Part shown: one piece after another, positions 16,686 to 26,254 of the stretch
Numbering within the stretch: the first letter of the stretch is position 1
Layout of the letters: each line of letters starts with the position of its first letter
Assembly (NCBI GenBank): GCA_040220895.1
Contig: JAVJVY010000020.1
Coordinates: forward strand, 1-64,000
Reading direction: 5' to 3'
Length of the DNA: 64,000 bases
From: UBA11591 sp040220895
Lineage (GTDB): Bacteria; Bacteroidota; Bacteroidia; Flavobacteriales_E; Vicingaceae
Made by a program: the position numbers and the translations under genes
The notes under the pieces: generated by a model
What the model was told of the DNA's origin: nothing
Seen by the model: the letters and a program-made list of their open reading frames with translations, nothing else
The model's database searches: none

Positions 16686-19600
16686 TTACTCAGGCTCTTC
16701 TTCTTTTTTGCCAAATACTTCCTTCATGAGTTGTTTAAAGGTATTATAGTCGCGGGTATAGGCTAATCCTACTCCTTGCACATACAAGTTGTCATTTTCG
16801 ATATAACTTCGGTCATTGACCATGTTAAAGGCTTTGATACGCAGCTTTCCGTCTTGCCTTATCTTGTATTCTATGGTAAATTCACCTACAACATCTGTGT
16901 TTCTGGTGGTGTTATTCAGGCTTTGATCACCATAACCCACATTCCCGTCAAGGATCAATCGGTCGTTAAATAGTTGGGTTGAAAGGGCGACCTCCACCTG
17001 TTCAGGGGTGACTTCGTCCTGATCCGCAATTTCAGGGCGGTAATTAAAACCAACATCAACGTCGTCGCTTATTTTACTTAGCCAATTACTAAGTTGGTTG
17101 GACATGGTTTCATAAGCTTGATTTTTACCCACCGAGGTTTGGGGATCGGAATTGTAGCCCTCGCAAGGCGTAAACGTATTCAACACCAAAAGAGAAATGA
17201 CTTGTTGATTCATGCATTCTTTTGATGACAGCAGGGCGTTCAGCTGATTCTTCCCGTTGATGTTTGTGTTGGGCAGGTCTACATTAAAATCAAACGTTGG
17301 GCTCTCGATTTCGTCTTTCATAAGCAATTGAAGTTCTACAGGTGTAAGGCGCTCATAATTAACGTCCTGATAAATATTAGGCAAAATGTTCTTTAATTTA
17401 GTCCGGAGGCGGTAAGAAGTTGTAATGTTCATTACTCCTTTTAATGGATCGCCGTTCCATTTAATGGTGCTTCCTTGCTGAATAAAAAATTTCTTGTTGA
17501 CCAATGTTTCTAATGTGAACAAGTAGTCACCACTTTCGATAACGAGTTCTCCCGTCATATCCAGACCCTTTTCATTGTTGTAATTAACTTCGAAATCGCC
17601 GCTGCCGCGAGCCCGCAAAACATCACCGACATTTTCGTCAAAAACCAATCTCATAATAGCACCCGGAGTAGCGCGAACCTTCATTTTTAAGTCGAGGTTC
17701 AGAGCTTCTTTCTTGATTTCTTCATCGTTAGATTCTTCCAGATCGTCTGGTTTTTCAAAAACGATAAATTCATTGTTGTTTACTTCAACACCAGAGTTAA
17801 GTGGCAAACTGAAGCGCGTGCCGTCCAATGCAGCGATGTCCATGTCCAGCTTTGTGATATTGTCACCGATCCTGACGTCGATGTTACCCGAGATGAAAAC
17901 CTTACCATAAAAAATGTCGCTCTGAGCGCTGTTTGTGTTTAACACGTGAAAACGATCCGTATGCAAGTGAATGCCTACGTCCATTTTTTTAAAACCATTG
18001 TGAACCAGAGTGATTCCGGATCTCGCCTTGTTACCAAATTCATCTATCAGGGTTAGATCGGGTATAAGAATGGTATCTCTTACCAAATAAATGGGAATAA
18101 GCCGAAAGACATCTTCTGAATTTTGCAATTGATAGTGGGTGTTCAGATAATCTATGGTAAGGCCTGCATTTACGATGCCCATTTTACCGGTAATAACTGG
18201 ATCTGCAGTGGTTCCGTGGACCTCAAGAACAGCGCCTGCCTGACCGCTGAAGTCTGACAAAATTCCAATAGTGAATAATTCTATTTCTTTTAAGGGTATA
18301 AAAGATAGATTGACTTTGAAATTCAATGGGCTCGACTCATCCAGTAAGTCATAATAACCGTTGATCTTGACGGTATTAGTGTCGCCTCGATTTAGGTTGC
18401 AGTTTACCATAAGTCGCTGTGAAACAGGTTGCCATGTACTTATTAAGTTTCCTGATCCAATGGTGTTTTCATTGTAGCCCAGATCGATGAAGCTTAAATT
18501 CGATTGAAATAGCCTTTCGCCATAAAAGTCAGTGACAGATGCCTTGCCATCAATAATTCCCTGTAATCTGAATTCATCTCCCTTGATAAACTTGTTCAGG
18601 ACGCTTAGATTAAAATCGGCCATGATCAAGTTTAATTCATCTGCAGGATCGTGAGAGAGTCGACCATCAAGATGAATGTACTCTTCATTTTTAAAGGCAG
18701 TAATACCATCAATTTGTATATCTCCACCGTCGTAGACAACCTTGTTGGTGTTGTCAAATTTCCAAATACTGTCACCCAGTAGAAAGCGGCTATCTACCAC
18801 ATTGAAAGCGATGGAGTCGAATTTGTGTACATAGGCATTGAAATTAAAATCAGCAGCAAATGGACCGCCTCGACGGGATCTTATTTTGGCCTCCAGTTGA
18901 TTGTTTGAAGCTTCAAAGTGCATATTGACCTGTCGTGTTCGATAGGTTTCAGATGCCATGCGCATTTCTAAATTCAATTCAAGTATGTCTTCTTTTGTGA
19001 GGGCTTCGATGAATGTGGTATCCAGTGTGAATGAACCGTAGCTAAATTCAATAATGCTTCCCCCCAATTTAAAGTCATTCTCAAGGGTGTTGTATGATCC
19101 TTTTAAATTAGAACCTTCACCGATCCAAAGTTCAGGGGTTAGCACCGCTTGTATGAGGCTATAATCCTTAACATTAAGTTCAAAGTCAAAATTCTTGTTC
19201 AAAGCGATACTGTCGGGAAAAAGGTTAGGCAGGTGTTGTTGGGTTAAATATTGAACCGTACTAAAATTGTCGAGCATGTCAAACTTTCCTGAAATGTCGA
19301 AATCGGCAATGTCAGAACGTAGTTTGATGTTTTTCATTTCTCCTTCCCGCTCAGATTCAAATAAAAAGGAATTCATGACCACCGTATCGTTAAGATCGGT
19401 AAAAGAGGTATTGAGCAATTCAATCTGACCTATCAGGCTGTCGATGTCCCGCGCATGAATATCGATATTGATGGTTGAGGAGAAAGAAGCAGTGGAGTCA
19501 AATTTTTCAGCGTTCAAGATGTAATGGGGGCGAAGGCCTTCGATTTCAGCCATGAAATTGAAACTCTTGTCGCGTTTGGACAAATCGAAGCTGCCAATAA

Positions 19601-21119
19601 AGACAAGGTTGATGTTTTCATCGTTCACCAGAATATCACCTATAAACCTAGGCCCGTTCAGATTACCGTCAATTTTAATATTTGAATAGTTGTACCTGTT
19701 CAACTGGACTTGGGCAATGTTTCCTTCAATTTTGGCAATCAGGGTTTTTGGATCGGTTCCCTGCCCGTCCACATTGACTTCCATGGTAATGGTTCCCACA
19801 GTTTCCGGTGATGCCGAAAGCTTGCCTAAATCCAAGGCATAGGTCTTTAAACTACCTTTATAAGAAAGCTCTTTGTCATTTTTTAGCTTCAAGTCAGCCT
19901 GAATCCTCCCAATGTCGGTTTGAACGTCTACCTTGGCCACCAGGTCGTTGATGTATCCCTTTAACCGTCCATTCAAATTAATTCTTCCAAAACTGGCAAG
20001 GCTTTGTGGCAGTTTTACATAATGCGGTCCACTGTCCGTGGGCAGAGCGATTTGTTCTAATGCTGATTTGCTCGTCCTCAAATGTTCTATTTGTAAGTCA
20101 AAAGAGGTATTATCAATGTCGGGCAGGCCTGTCATACGAAATGATAGAAAAAGCGAAGTGTGATTTTCAAGGCTCAGTTTAAGTCCGCTGGCCCTGAGAT
20201 CTGAAACCGTTCCAGATATAATGCCAGACAGTTTTGGCCTCATGCTGACCCCGTTTAATGCAGGTGCAAAGTAGGCGATGTCTTTAAAATCTACTTCTGA
20301 GGGTTTAAAAACACCGGTCATTTTAACGCTATCAACAAAATCGATGTAATTCGACCACGAATTTGTTTCGAAACTCAGGTTACCTGAGAGGTTGGTGCCG
20401 GCCGTCAATAAGTCCATTCCCTGCAGGCTGATGCCACCGGGACCACCACGAACTTCAGCAGTTAGCCTTTTTAATTGAAAGCCACCATGCGATTTAAATG
20501 ACAGGTCTAATTCAGCGCTTTCAAAATCCCGGCCGTCAAAACGTGCATCATACAAGTACAATTCCACGCCTTTCAGATCTATGTTTGATGGGTCAAAACC
20601 TTTGACGTGTTCTATGTTGTGGTCAATATAGGTAAAGCTCGAATTTTTGAGTTCAAGGTTTCTAAGCCTTAAATCAATTTTGGTTTCTGAAGTGTCCGAA
20701 GACTTGAAAAGGTCGAATAGAAATGCCGCGTTGATCTTTTCTTCACCTACGTGTTTGTGTAAGTAGAACTTCGCCTTGGTAAGGCACAATCCGTTTACCC
20801 TGAACTTACCTTGGAACAAGGGCCTGATTTTGTAGCTTACATCCAAATCATAGGTGTACAAAAGCGTATCTCCTTCAAGATCTTCTAGGTACAGCCCCCC
20901 TAAGGTCAGTCGACTTAAAAAGTCTAACTTCAAACGGTCAATTCGAACAGTGGTGTTTAATTCACTGCTCAACAACTGTGTGGCCTTCTTAGCCAAAGCG
21001 GTTTGCACGGCGGGAAACTGCACGGCTATTATGATGCAGAGATAGGCTAAAAATAACAGGTCAAAGACCGCGAGGAAAGCCTGATAGGCTTTTTTAATAA
21101 TTTTGGACCAGTTTACCAT
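16686..21119 (-). CDS. tamB: TamB-like translocation and assembly module protein (DUF490)
   Basis: This 1477-residue protein has one N-terminal membrane segment (about 14-36). A very long beta-rich periplasmic region follows, and the conserved TamB C-terminal domain occupies about 1050-1440, with ARGSGDFEVNYN near 1175. TamB and related AsmA-like proteins bridge the inner and outer membranes and act in outer-membrane protein assembly or lipid transfer; in Bacteroidota they are very long and often lack a neighbouring TamA. No Omp85 gene is nearby here. The start is ATG 21119, only 27 bases from the divergent tsaD start, so the two promoters must overlap the opposite coding regions or share this gap. 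Confidence 0.88.
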   Translation of the reverse strand: MVNWSKIIKKAYQAFLAVFDLLFLAYLCIIIAVQFPAVQTALAKKATQLLSSELNTTVRIDRLKLDFLSRLTLGGLYLEDLEGDTLLYTYDLDVSYKIRPLFQGKFRVNGLCLTKAKFYLHKHVGEEKINAAFLFDLFKSSDTSETKIDLRLRNLELKNSSFTYIDHNIEHVKGFDPSNIDLKGVELYLYDARFDGRDFESAELDLSFKSHGGFQLKRLTAEVRGGPGGISLQGMDLLTAGTNLSGNLSFETNSWSNYIDFVDSVKMTGVFKPSEVDFKDIAYFAPALNGVSMRPKLSGIISGTVSDLRASGLKLSLENHTSLFLSFRMTGLPDIDNTSFDLQIEHLRTSKSALEQIALPTDSGPHYVKLPQSLASFGRINLNGRLKGYINDLVAKVDVQTDIGRIQADLKLKNDKELSYKGSLKTYALDLGKLSASPETVGTITMEVNVDGQGTDPKTLIAKIEGNIAQVQLNRYNYSNIKIDGNLNGPRFIGDILVNDENINLVFIGSFDLSKRDKSFNFMAEIEGLRPHYILNAEKFDSTASFSSTINIDIHARDIDSLIGQIELLNTSFTDLNDTVVMNSFLFESEREGEMKNIKLRSDIADFDISGKFDMLDNFSTVQYLTQQHLPNLFPDSIALNKNFDFELNVKDYSLIQAVLTPELWIGEGSNLKGSYNTLENDFKLGGSIIEFSYGSFTLDTTFIEALTKEDILELNLEMRMASETYRTRQVNMHFEASNNQLEAKIRSRRGGPFAADFNFNAYVHKFDSIAFNVVDSRFLLGDSIWKFDNTNKVVYDGGDIQIDGITAFKNEEYIHLDGRLSHDPADELNLIMADFNLSVLNKFIKGDEFRLQGIIDGKASVTDFYGERLFQSNLSFIDLGYNENTIGSGNLISTWQPVSQRLMVNCNLNRGDTNTVKINGYYDLLDESSPLNFKVNLSFIPLKEIELFTIGILSDFSGQAGAVLEVHGTTADPVITGKMGIVNAGLTIDYLNTHYQLQNSEDVFRLIPIYLVRDTILIPDLTLIDEFGNKARSGITLVHNGFKKMDVGIHLHTDRFHVLNTNSAQSDIFYGKVFISGNIDVRIGDNITKLDMDIAALDGTRFSLPLNSGVEVNNNEFIVFEKPDDLEESNDEEIKKEALNLDLKMKVRATPGAIMRLVFDENVGDVLRARGSGDFEVNYNNEKGLDMTGELVIESGDYLFTLETLVNKKFFIQQGSTIKWNGDPLKGVMNITTSYRLRTKLKNILPNIYQDVNYERLTPVELQLLMKDEIESPTFDFNVDLPNTNINGKNQLNALLSSKECMNQQVISLLVLNTFTPCEGYNSDPQTSVGKNQAYETMSNQLSNWLSKISDDVDVGFNYRPEIADQDEVTPEQVEVALSTQLFNDRLILDGNVGYGDQSLNNTTRNTDVVGEFTIEYKIRQDGKLRIKAFNMVNDRSYIENDNLYVQGVGLAYTRDYNTFKQLMKEVFGKKEEEPE

Positions 21120-21146
21120 CGGATTGCGCTCAAAATTAACCTTTAA

Positions 21147-22169
21147 ATGAACAACAGTGATGCCTGTATTTTAGCAATTGAGTCCTCGTGTGACGACACT
21201 TCAGCGGCTCTTCTGAAGGGTCATCGGGTGTTATCAAATGTGATTGCCAATCAACTTGTTCACCAAAAGTACGGGGGAGTTATTCCTGAGCTGGCGTCCA
21301 GGTCGCACCAAAAAAACATTCTTCCCGTGGTAGAAACAGCCCTGAAAGATGCACACACGGATATTTCTGAGGTTGATGCCATTGCTTATACACAGGGGCC
21401 GGGCTTGCCTGGATCACTGATTGTTGGTTCAGCGTTCTCCAAATCGTTGTCAATGGCATTAAATGTGCCGCTGATTGAAGTCAATCACATGCAGGCGCAT
21501 ATTCTAGCGCATTTTATCGAAGGAGTTCATCAAGAGCCTCCGGCATTTCCATTCATTTGTCTGACTGTCTCAGGGGGTCACACTCAAATGGTTCTTGTAA
21601 AAAGCCATTTTGACATGAAAATAATAGGTTCGACCATAGATGACGCTGCTGGCGAAGCTTTTGACAAAATTGCCAAATTACTGGGCCTTGATTACCCGGG
21701 AGGTCCACTGGTTGACAAATTAGCACAGGAAGGCGATGCGAGTCGTTTTGAGTTTTCTAAAGCCAAAGTTGATGGATACAATTACAGCTTTTCGGGATTG
21801 AAGACCAGCGTTCTTTATTTTTTGAAGAAATCGATCGAAGAAGATCACCTATTTGTTGAAAAGAATCGCTCTGACCTTTGCGCAAGTGTTCAGGCCAATA
21901 TTGTTGAGGTTTTGATGCAAAAACTTGAAAAAGCTTCCTTTGACCATGACATAGATAATATAGCAATGGCAGGAGGGGTATCGGCAAATTCAGGTCTTAG
22001 AAAGGCCTTGCTCCAGCGACAGGAAACACTTAATTGGAAGACCTATGTGCCCCCAATTGCCTATTGCACCGATAATGCGGCCATGATCGGTATTACAGGT
22101 CATTTTAAATTTATTGAAGCTTCATTTTCCGGGCTCGGATCTATTCCCAGTGCTCGATTGAAATTCTAA
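21147..22169 (+). CDS. tsaD: tRNA N6-adenosine threonylcarbamoyltransferase TsaD
   Basis: This 340-residue enzyme transfers the threonylcarbamoyl group to A37 of ANN-decoding tRNAs (t6A), working with TsaB, TsaE and TsaC. The ASKHA-fold signatures are clear: AIESSCDDTSAALL at 10-23, the metal-binding pair HMQAH near 113-117, SGGHTQM near 143, the AGEAFDK substrate loop near 173, and GGVSANSGLR near 275. Length is normal. The start is ATG 21147, divergent from the TamB-like gene. It is followed 80 bases later by a T9SS cargo gene that has its own promoter candidate. Confidence 0.97.
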   Translation: MNNSDACILAIESSCDDTSAALLKGHRVLSNVIANQLVHQKYGGVIPELASRSHQKNILPVVETALKDAHTDISEVDAIAYTQGPGLPGSLIVGSAFSKSLSMALNVPLIEVNHMQAHILAHFIEGVHQEPPAFPFICLTVSGGHTQMVLVKSHFDMKIIGSTIDDAAGEAFDKIAKLLGLDYPGGPLVDKLAQEGDASRFEFSKAKVDGYNYSFSGLKTSVLYFLKKSIEEDHLFVEKNRSDLCASVQANIVEVLMQKLEKASFDHDIDNIAMAGGVSANSGLRKALLQRQETLNWKTYVPPIAYCTDNAAMIGITGHFKFIEASFSGLGSIPSARLKF

Positions 22170-22217
22170 GATGATTTAGAAAACAATTTATATCAATTTT
22201 CGTATACTATAAGCCCT

Positions 22218-22225
22218 TACTTTTG
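22218..22225 (+). promoter_or_regulatory. Candidate -7 element of the propeller protein gene
   Basis: TACTTTTG matches TAnnTTTG fully and lies 24 bases before the ATG at 22250. No good TTTG is at the expected upstream distance, so support is partial. Confidence 0.35.
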
Positions 22226-22249
22226 TAAAAAAAAATCTACCCTCGTGTA

Positions 22250-25200
22250 ATGAGAAACTTTATCCTTTTATTACTTCTGCCTTTTCTATTCAGCTGGACA
22301 ATGGCTCAATCGAATCTGGCAGATACGGCCAATTACCCTTATTGGATCGAGATGATGCAGGACCCATCTTCCAATTTCTTTGAAAACCAACGCGCCTTTG
22401 AATTGTATTGGCAAAACAGAGAGCGCGACAAAGCCGATGGCTGGAAAATATTTAAACGTTGGGAATATCACATGGAATCCAGGGTTGATCGGTCGGGAAA
22501 AAAGCCCAAACCCGATGAAGTTCTCAAAGAACAAGCCCGCTACTTTTCGACCCATGCCAAAGCTGCAGGAGCCGTAAATCAGGATCATTGGAATGAAGTA
22601 GGCCCGATCGCCATGCCGAGTAATGGAACCGGGCAACCGAACGGCCTGGGCCGGGTCAATTGCCTTGCCTTTCATCCCAGCAATTCCGACATTTTCTATG
22701 CGGGTGCACCGGCAGGAGGGCTTTGGAAAACAGAAGATGGAGGATCGAATTGGGAAATCCTGACAGATACTTTGCCGACATTAGGAGTTTCGTCAATAGT
22801 GATAGACTATAGTAATCCCAACACACTTTACTTGGGCACAGGTGATCGCGACGGAGCAGATGCCCCTGGTTTGGGAGTATGGAAATCAGTTGATGCCGGA
22901 TTAACCTGGGCACCTTCAAATACGGGCATGGGAAATCGGGTGATTGGAAAGATGATTATGAATCCCCTTGACAGTTCCGTATTAATAGCAGCAACCAGTG
23001 CAGGTATTTACAAAAGTGCCGACAAGGGACAGAGTTGGGTGAGAAAGACTACGAATACCTCATTTTACAAAGATATCTGTTATAAACCCGGGGATACAAA
23101 CATCGTTTATTCTACAGCGAATGGCAATTTCTATCGATCAACCAATGGTGGAGAAAACTGGACTCAGGTGAGTTCTGGCCTGACTTCTTCTAACCGTATG
23201 GTTATTGGTGTAAGTCCAGCCAATGCCAATTATGTTTATCTGGTGCTCACCAATACCAGAACATTTAAAGGATTGTATCGAAGCACAAATAGCGGGCAGA
23301 GTTTCACTCTAATGTCGAGTACTCCGAATATCATGGACTACTCCGCAAACGGTTCAGGCACATCAGGTCAAGCATGGTACGACTTGTGCGTGGCTGTTGA
23401 CCCACAGAACGCAAATGTCTTATACGTGGCTGGCGTAAATATCTGGAAATCGACCAATGGTGGATCCAGTTGGTCTCTGAAAGCTCATTGGACCTTTGGA
23501 GCAAGCGTACCTGGGGTTCACGCTGATCATCACGACCTACTTTTCAGTCCGTCAGACGGGAAACTGTACAATGGCAACGACGGGGGTGTTTACGTATCTT
23601 CAAACGGCGGAACAGCTTGGTCAGAATTAAGCAGTGGACTCTCAATTGCTCAGATCTACAAAATTGGGCAAAGCGCCCAGTCCAACAATCTAACCATCAA
23701 TGGCTATCAGGATAACGGAACGGCCATCTACGATGGAAGTTGGAGAACAGAGATAGGAGGTGACGGAATGGAATGCATCATAGACCCTACGGATTCTAAT
23801 TACATGTATGGAGCCCTCTACTACGGCAACATTCGACGATCAACAAACAATGGCCTGAACTTTTCTGGAAATATCGCCGGCGGTGTGAATGAAAGTGGCG
23901 AATGGGTCACTCCGTATGTTCTGAAAGAAGGAGATCCGGATGTAATGATCTCGGGTTTCAAGAATGTCTGGATTTCTTCCAATATAAAGGCGTCTAGCAC
24001 CTCGTCAATAACATGGACAAAGGTGTCGAACAACCTGGGTAACAGTAATTCTGCTGGTATAAGAGTGCTTGAGAATTCTCCTGTGGACAATGAAATCCTT
24101 TATATATCAAGGGAAGACAATAAACTTTTTAGGAGTGACAACATTGGTAATTCCTCTCCAGTGTTCACCAACATCAGTGCCAGTTTACCCACATCTACTT
24201 GGCCCAGGGACATTGAGGCACATCCCACCGATGTGAATAAGGTGTATATCGTGCAATCCAATAAGGTGTACGAGAGCAATAACAAAGGATTAAGCTGGAC
24301 CAATATCACCGGGAGTCTTCCAAATGTCAGCATGAATTGCATTGTATATGATACCAGTTCATCTGGAAATCTTTATGTAGGATCAGATCTTGGTGTATTC
24401 TTCAAAGGTTCCTGGATGACGGATTGGATACCCTTTAACGGGGGATTGCCGTATACAGCAGAAGTCACTGAACTTGAAATCTATTACGACGGTGACATGT
24501 CTGACAGCAGGATAAAAGCAGCCACCTATGGCCGTGGACTTTGGTCGTCACCCCTTTACCAGCAATTAGCTGCTGATTTTGAAGCAAACGAAAATCAAAT
24601 TTGTGTTGGGCAAACCGTAGTTTTCAGTGATCTTTCAGATGGATTTTACACCAATGTATCTTGGGATTTTCCTGGAGGAACACCAACTTCGTCTACGTTG
24701 AATTCACCGAGTATCACCTATGCTAATCCTGGAATTTATTCGGTTTCACTCAAAATATCGAATGCCAGCGAAGCCGACAGCACGTTAAAAACAGGGTACA
24801 TTACCGTAGATAGCATGCCAGTTATCACGGTCAATCCAAGTGCTGTCAGCATTAATAAAGGAGATAGTATTGTACTTACAGCTTCGGGAGCCATTACTTA
24901 TACTTGGTCGCCGATCAATGGCTTGAATGTATTTAAAGGAGCCATCGTTATTGCTTCACCCCAGGTCTCCACGACTTATACCGTAAGTGGGGCCAACAAT
25001 TTCTGCGCAATGGGAAGCGGCACCGCCCAATCAGTAATCACCGTAATTACCACGGGTCTGGATGAAAGTGCTTTTGCCGGCGGGACAATCAGAATATTCC
25101 CAAATCCGGCCGATGACCTGATAATAATGACCTATTCTAACTTGAAAGTCCCACTTGAAAAGTGGACGCTATTTGATCAGCTCGGCAGAAAACAAGCTGA

Positions 25201-25342
25201 GCAGTTGACCTTAAATAAGGATGGCAACGGAACTTTAACAATTCCTTCTAAAAGCCTGCCTAACGGACAGTACTTACTGCGATTGACGGCTGAAAATGGC
25301 GAGGCGAGTGTTGTTAAAATTCTGATCGATCACCCATTCTGA
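22250..25342 (+). CDS. Secreted beta-propeller (BNR/sortilin-like) protein with PKD and type A T9SS sorting domain
   Basis: This 1030-residue exported protein has a signal peptide at 1-19 (ending TMAQ). Residues about 120-760 hold multiple BNR/sortilin-like repeats of the form STNGGxxW (GGLWKTEDGGSNW near 160, STNGGENWTQV near 300), which fold as beta-propellers. A PKD domain follows near 770-860 (VSWDFPGGTP), then an Ig-like segment. The last 85 residues are a type A T9SS sorting domain starting IRIFPNPADD and ending with GQYLLRL-type strands. T9SS cargo with this layout is displayed on the cell surface or released. The substrate is unknown; sortilin-like propellers are found in glycoside hydrolases and binding proteins. 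Its 3' end overlaps the convergent hydrolase gene by 13 bases. Confidence 0.9.
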   Translation: MRNFILLLLLPFLFSWTMAQSNLADTANYPYWIEMMQDPSSNFFENQRAFELYWQNRERDKADGWKIFKRWEYHMESRVDRSGKKPKPDEVLKEQARYFSTHAKAAGAVNQDHWNEVGPIAMPSNGTGQPNGLGRVNCLAFHPSNSDIFYAGAPAGGLWKTEDGGSNWEILTDTLPTLGVSSIVIDYSNPNTLYLGTGDRDGADAPGLGVWKSVDAGLTWAPSNTGMGNRVIGKMIMNPLDSSVLIAATSAGIYKSADKGQSWVRKTTNTSFYKDICYKPGDTNIVYSTANGNFYRSTNGGENWTQVSSGLTSSNRMVIGVSPANANYVYLVLTNTRTFKGLYRSTNSGQSFTLMSSTPNIMDYSANGSGTSGQAWYDLCVAVDPQNANVLYVAGVNIWKSTNGGSSWSLKAHWTFGASVPGVHADHHDLLFSPSDGKLYNGNDGGVYVSSNGGTAWSELSSGLSIAQIYKIGQSAQSNNLTINGYQDNGTAIYDGSWRTEIGGDGMECIIDPTDSNYMYGALYYGNIRRSTNNGLNFSGNIAGGVNESGEWVTPYVLKEGDPDVMISGFKNVWISSNIKASSTSSITWTKVSNNLGNSNSAGIRVLENSPVDNEILYISREDNKLFRSDNIGNSSPVFTNISASLPTSTWPRDIEAHPTDVNKVYIVQSNKVYESNNKGLSWTNITGSLPNVSMNCIVYDTSSSGNLYVGSDLGVFFKGSWMTDWIPFNGGLPYTAEVTELEIYYDGDMSDSRIKAATYGRGLWSSPLYQQLAADFEANENQICVGQTVVFSDLSDGFYTNVSWDFPGGTPTSSTLNSPSITYANPGIYSVSLKISNASEADSTLKTGYITVDSMPVITVNPSAVSINKGDSIVLTASGAITYTWSPINGLNVFKGAIVIASPQVSTTYTVSGANNFCAMGSGTAQSVITVITTGLDESAFAGGTIRIFPNPADDLIIMTYSNLKVPLEKWTLFDQLGRKQAEQLTLNKDGNGTLTIPSKSLPNGQYLLRLTAENGEASVVKILIDHPF

Positions 25343-26178
25343 AGAAAGGAAATGCTGTGCTTGACAGCCATTTCGGTATGAAGTGGAAGTTCTTTGTTAA
25401 AATAGGGGTGGTATCCCCCGTAGGTATGTGTGGCCCCATGTATCTTAATTAAACTAGTGTATTCATTAAGACTCATTAACTGAAGCGCTTCGCCCAGATA
25501 AACGGTTTCGTCCGAAGTTCCATGGATGAGTAAATGTGGTATGCTCAACCTACTTTCCGCTTCATGAACATTCAGGGTTTTCTTATTATCGACAAAATCT
25601 TGATAAAAATCATACCTGATGGGCATTTCCTGATGAGTTCTTGAATTTCGGATATGCATCAAGCCTTTCTCTTTCCAGGTGGCCAACTCCTTTTTTGAAG
25701 GAAAGCGTTTTTCAAGGTTTCCCACTGCAGACCATGTGATCAATTTTTTTATCCGATTCTCTTGTGAAGCGGCTAGGATAGCCATGGCACCACCTCTGCT
25801 ATGTCCCATAAGGCAGATGTTTTCAAGATCCATCCGATTTGAATAGGTGTTTTTATCTCCATAAAGCCAATCAACGACTTCCAGAATGTCCGACACTTCC
25901 TTTGAGTAAGTGTTTTTCGAAAAGGCCTCAAGATCCGAAAAATCATCTGCACCGCTAATTCCGATGCCATTATGCGAAAAATTGAACTTAAGAAAGTGAA
26001 TACCCTCTTGAACAAAGGGTTGTGGTATTAAATTGAACTGCCCCCAGTCTTTGAATCCCTTAAAGCCATGACAAAAGATCACGACAGGGCATTTGGGGTA
26101 TTTGTCGCTGAGACTTAGATCTGAGAGTATCTTTCCTTGTTCTTTCGTCTCGATTATCAGGTCTGTGCGCTCAGCCAT
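25330..26178 (-). CDS. Alpha/beta hydrolase family protein
   Basis: This 282-residue protein has an alpha/beta hydrolase fold. The nucleophile elbow is GHSRGG near 125, the acid is probably Asp in HGTSDETVYLG near 225, and the catalytic His is in HGATHTYGG near 255. FCHGFKGFKDWG near 35 forms the oxyanion region. No signal peptide is seen, so it is probably cytoplasmic. Similar proteins are annotated as dienelactone-hydrolase-like or prolyl-oligopeptidase-like esterases; the substrate cannot be told. It starts at ATG 26178, 76 bases from the divergent SGNH hydrolase gene, and its end overlaps the T9SS propeller gene by 13 bases. Confidence 0.85.
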   Translation of the reverse strand: MAERTDLIIETKEQGKILSDLSLSDKYPKCPVVIFCHGFKGFKDWGQFNLIPQPFVQEGIHFLKFNFSHNGIGISGADDFSDLEAFSKNTYSKEVSDILEVVDWLYGDKNTYSNRMDLENICLMGHSRGGAMAILAASQENRIKKLITWSAVGNLEKRFPSKKELATWKEKGLMHIRNSRTHQEMPIRYDFYQDFVDNKKTLNVHEAESRLSIPHLLIHGTSDETVYLGEALQLMSLNEYTSLIKIHGATHTYGGYHPYFNKELPLHTEMAVKHSISFLQNG

Positions 26179-26254
26179 AGGCGAATCTAAAATAGCGTAT
26201 TTTTACCTGAGGAACAAGGCATTTAGAAGGTAACTCAAGCCCTTTAAAATCTCG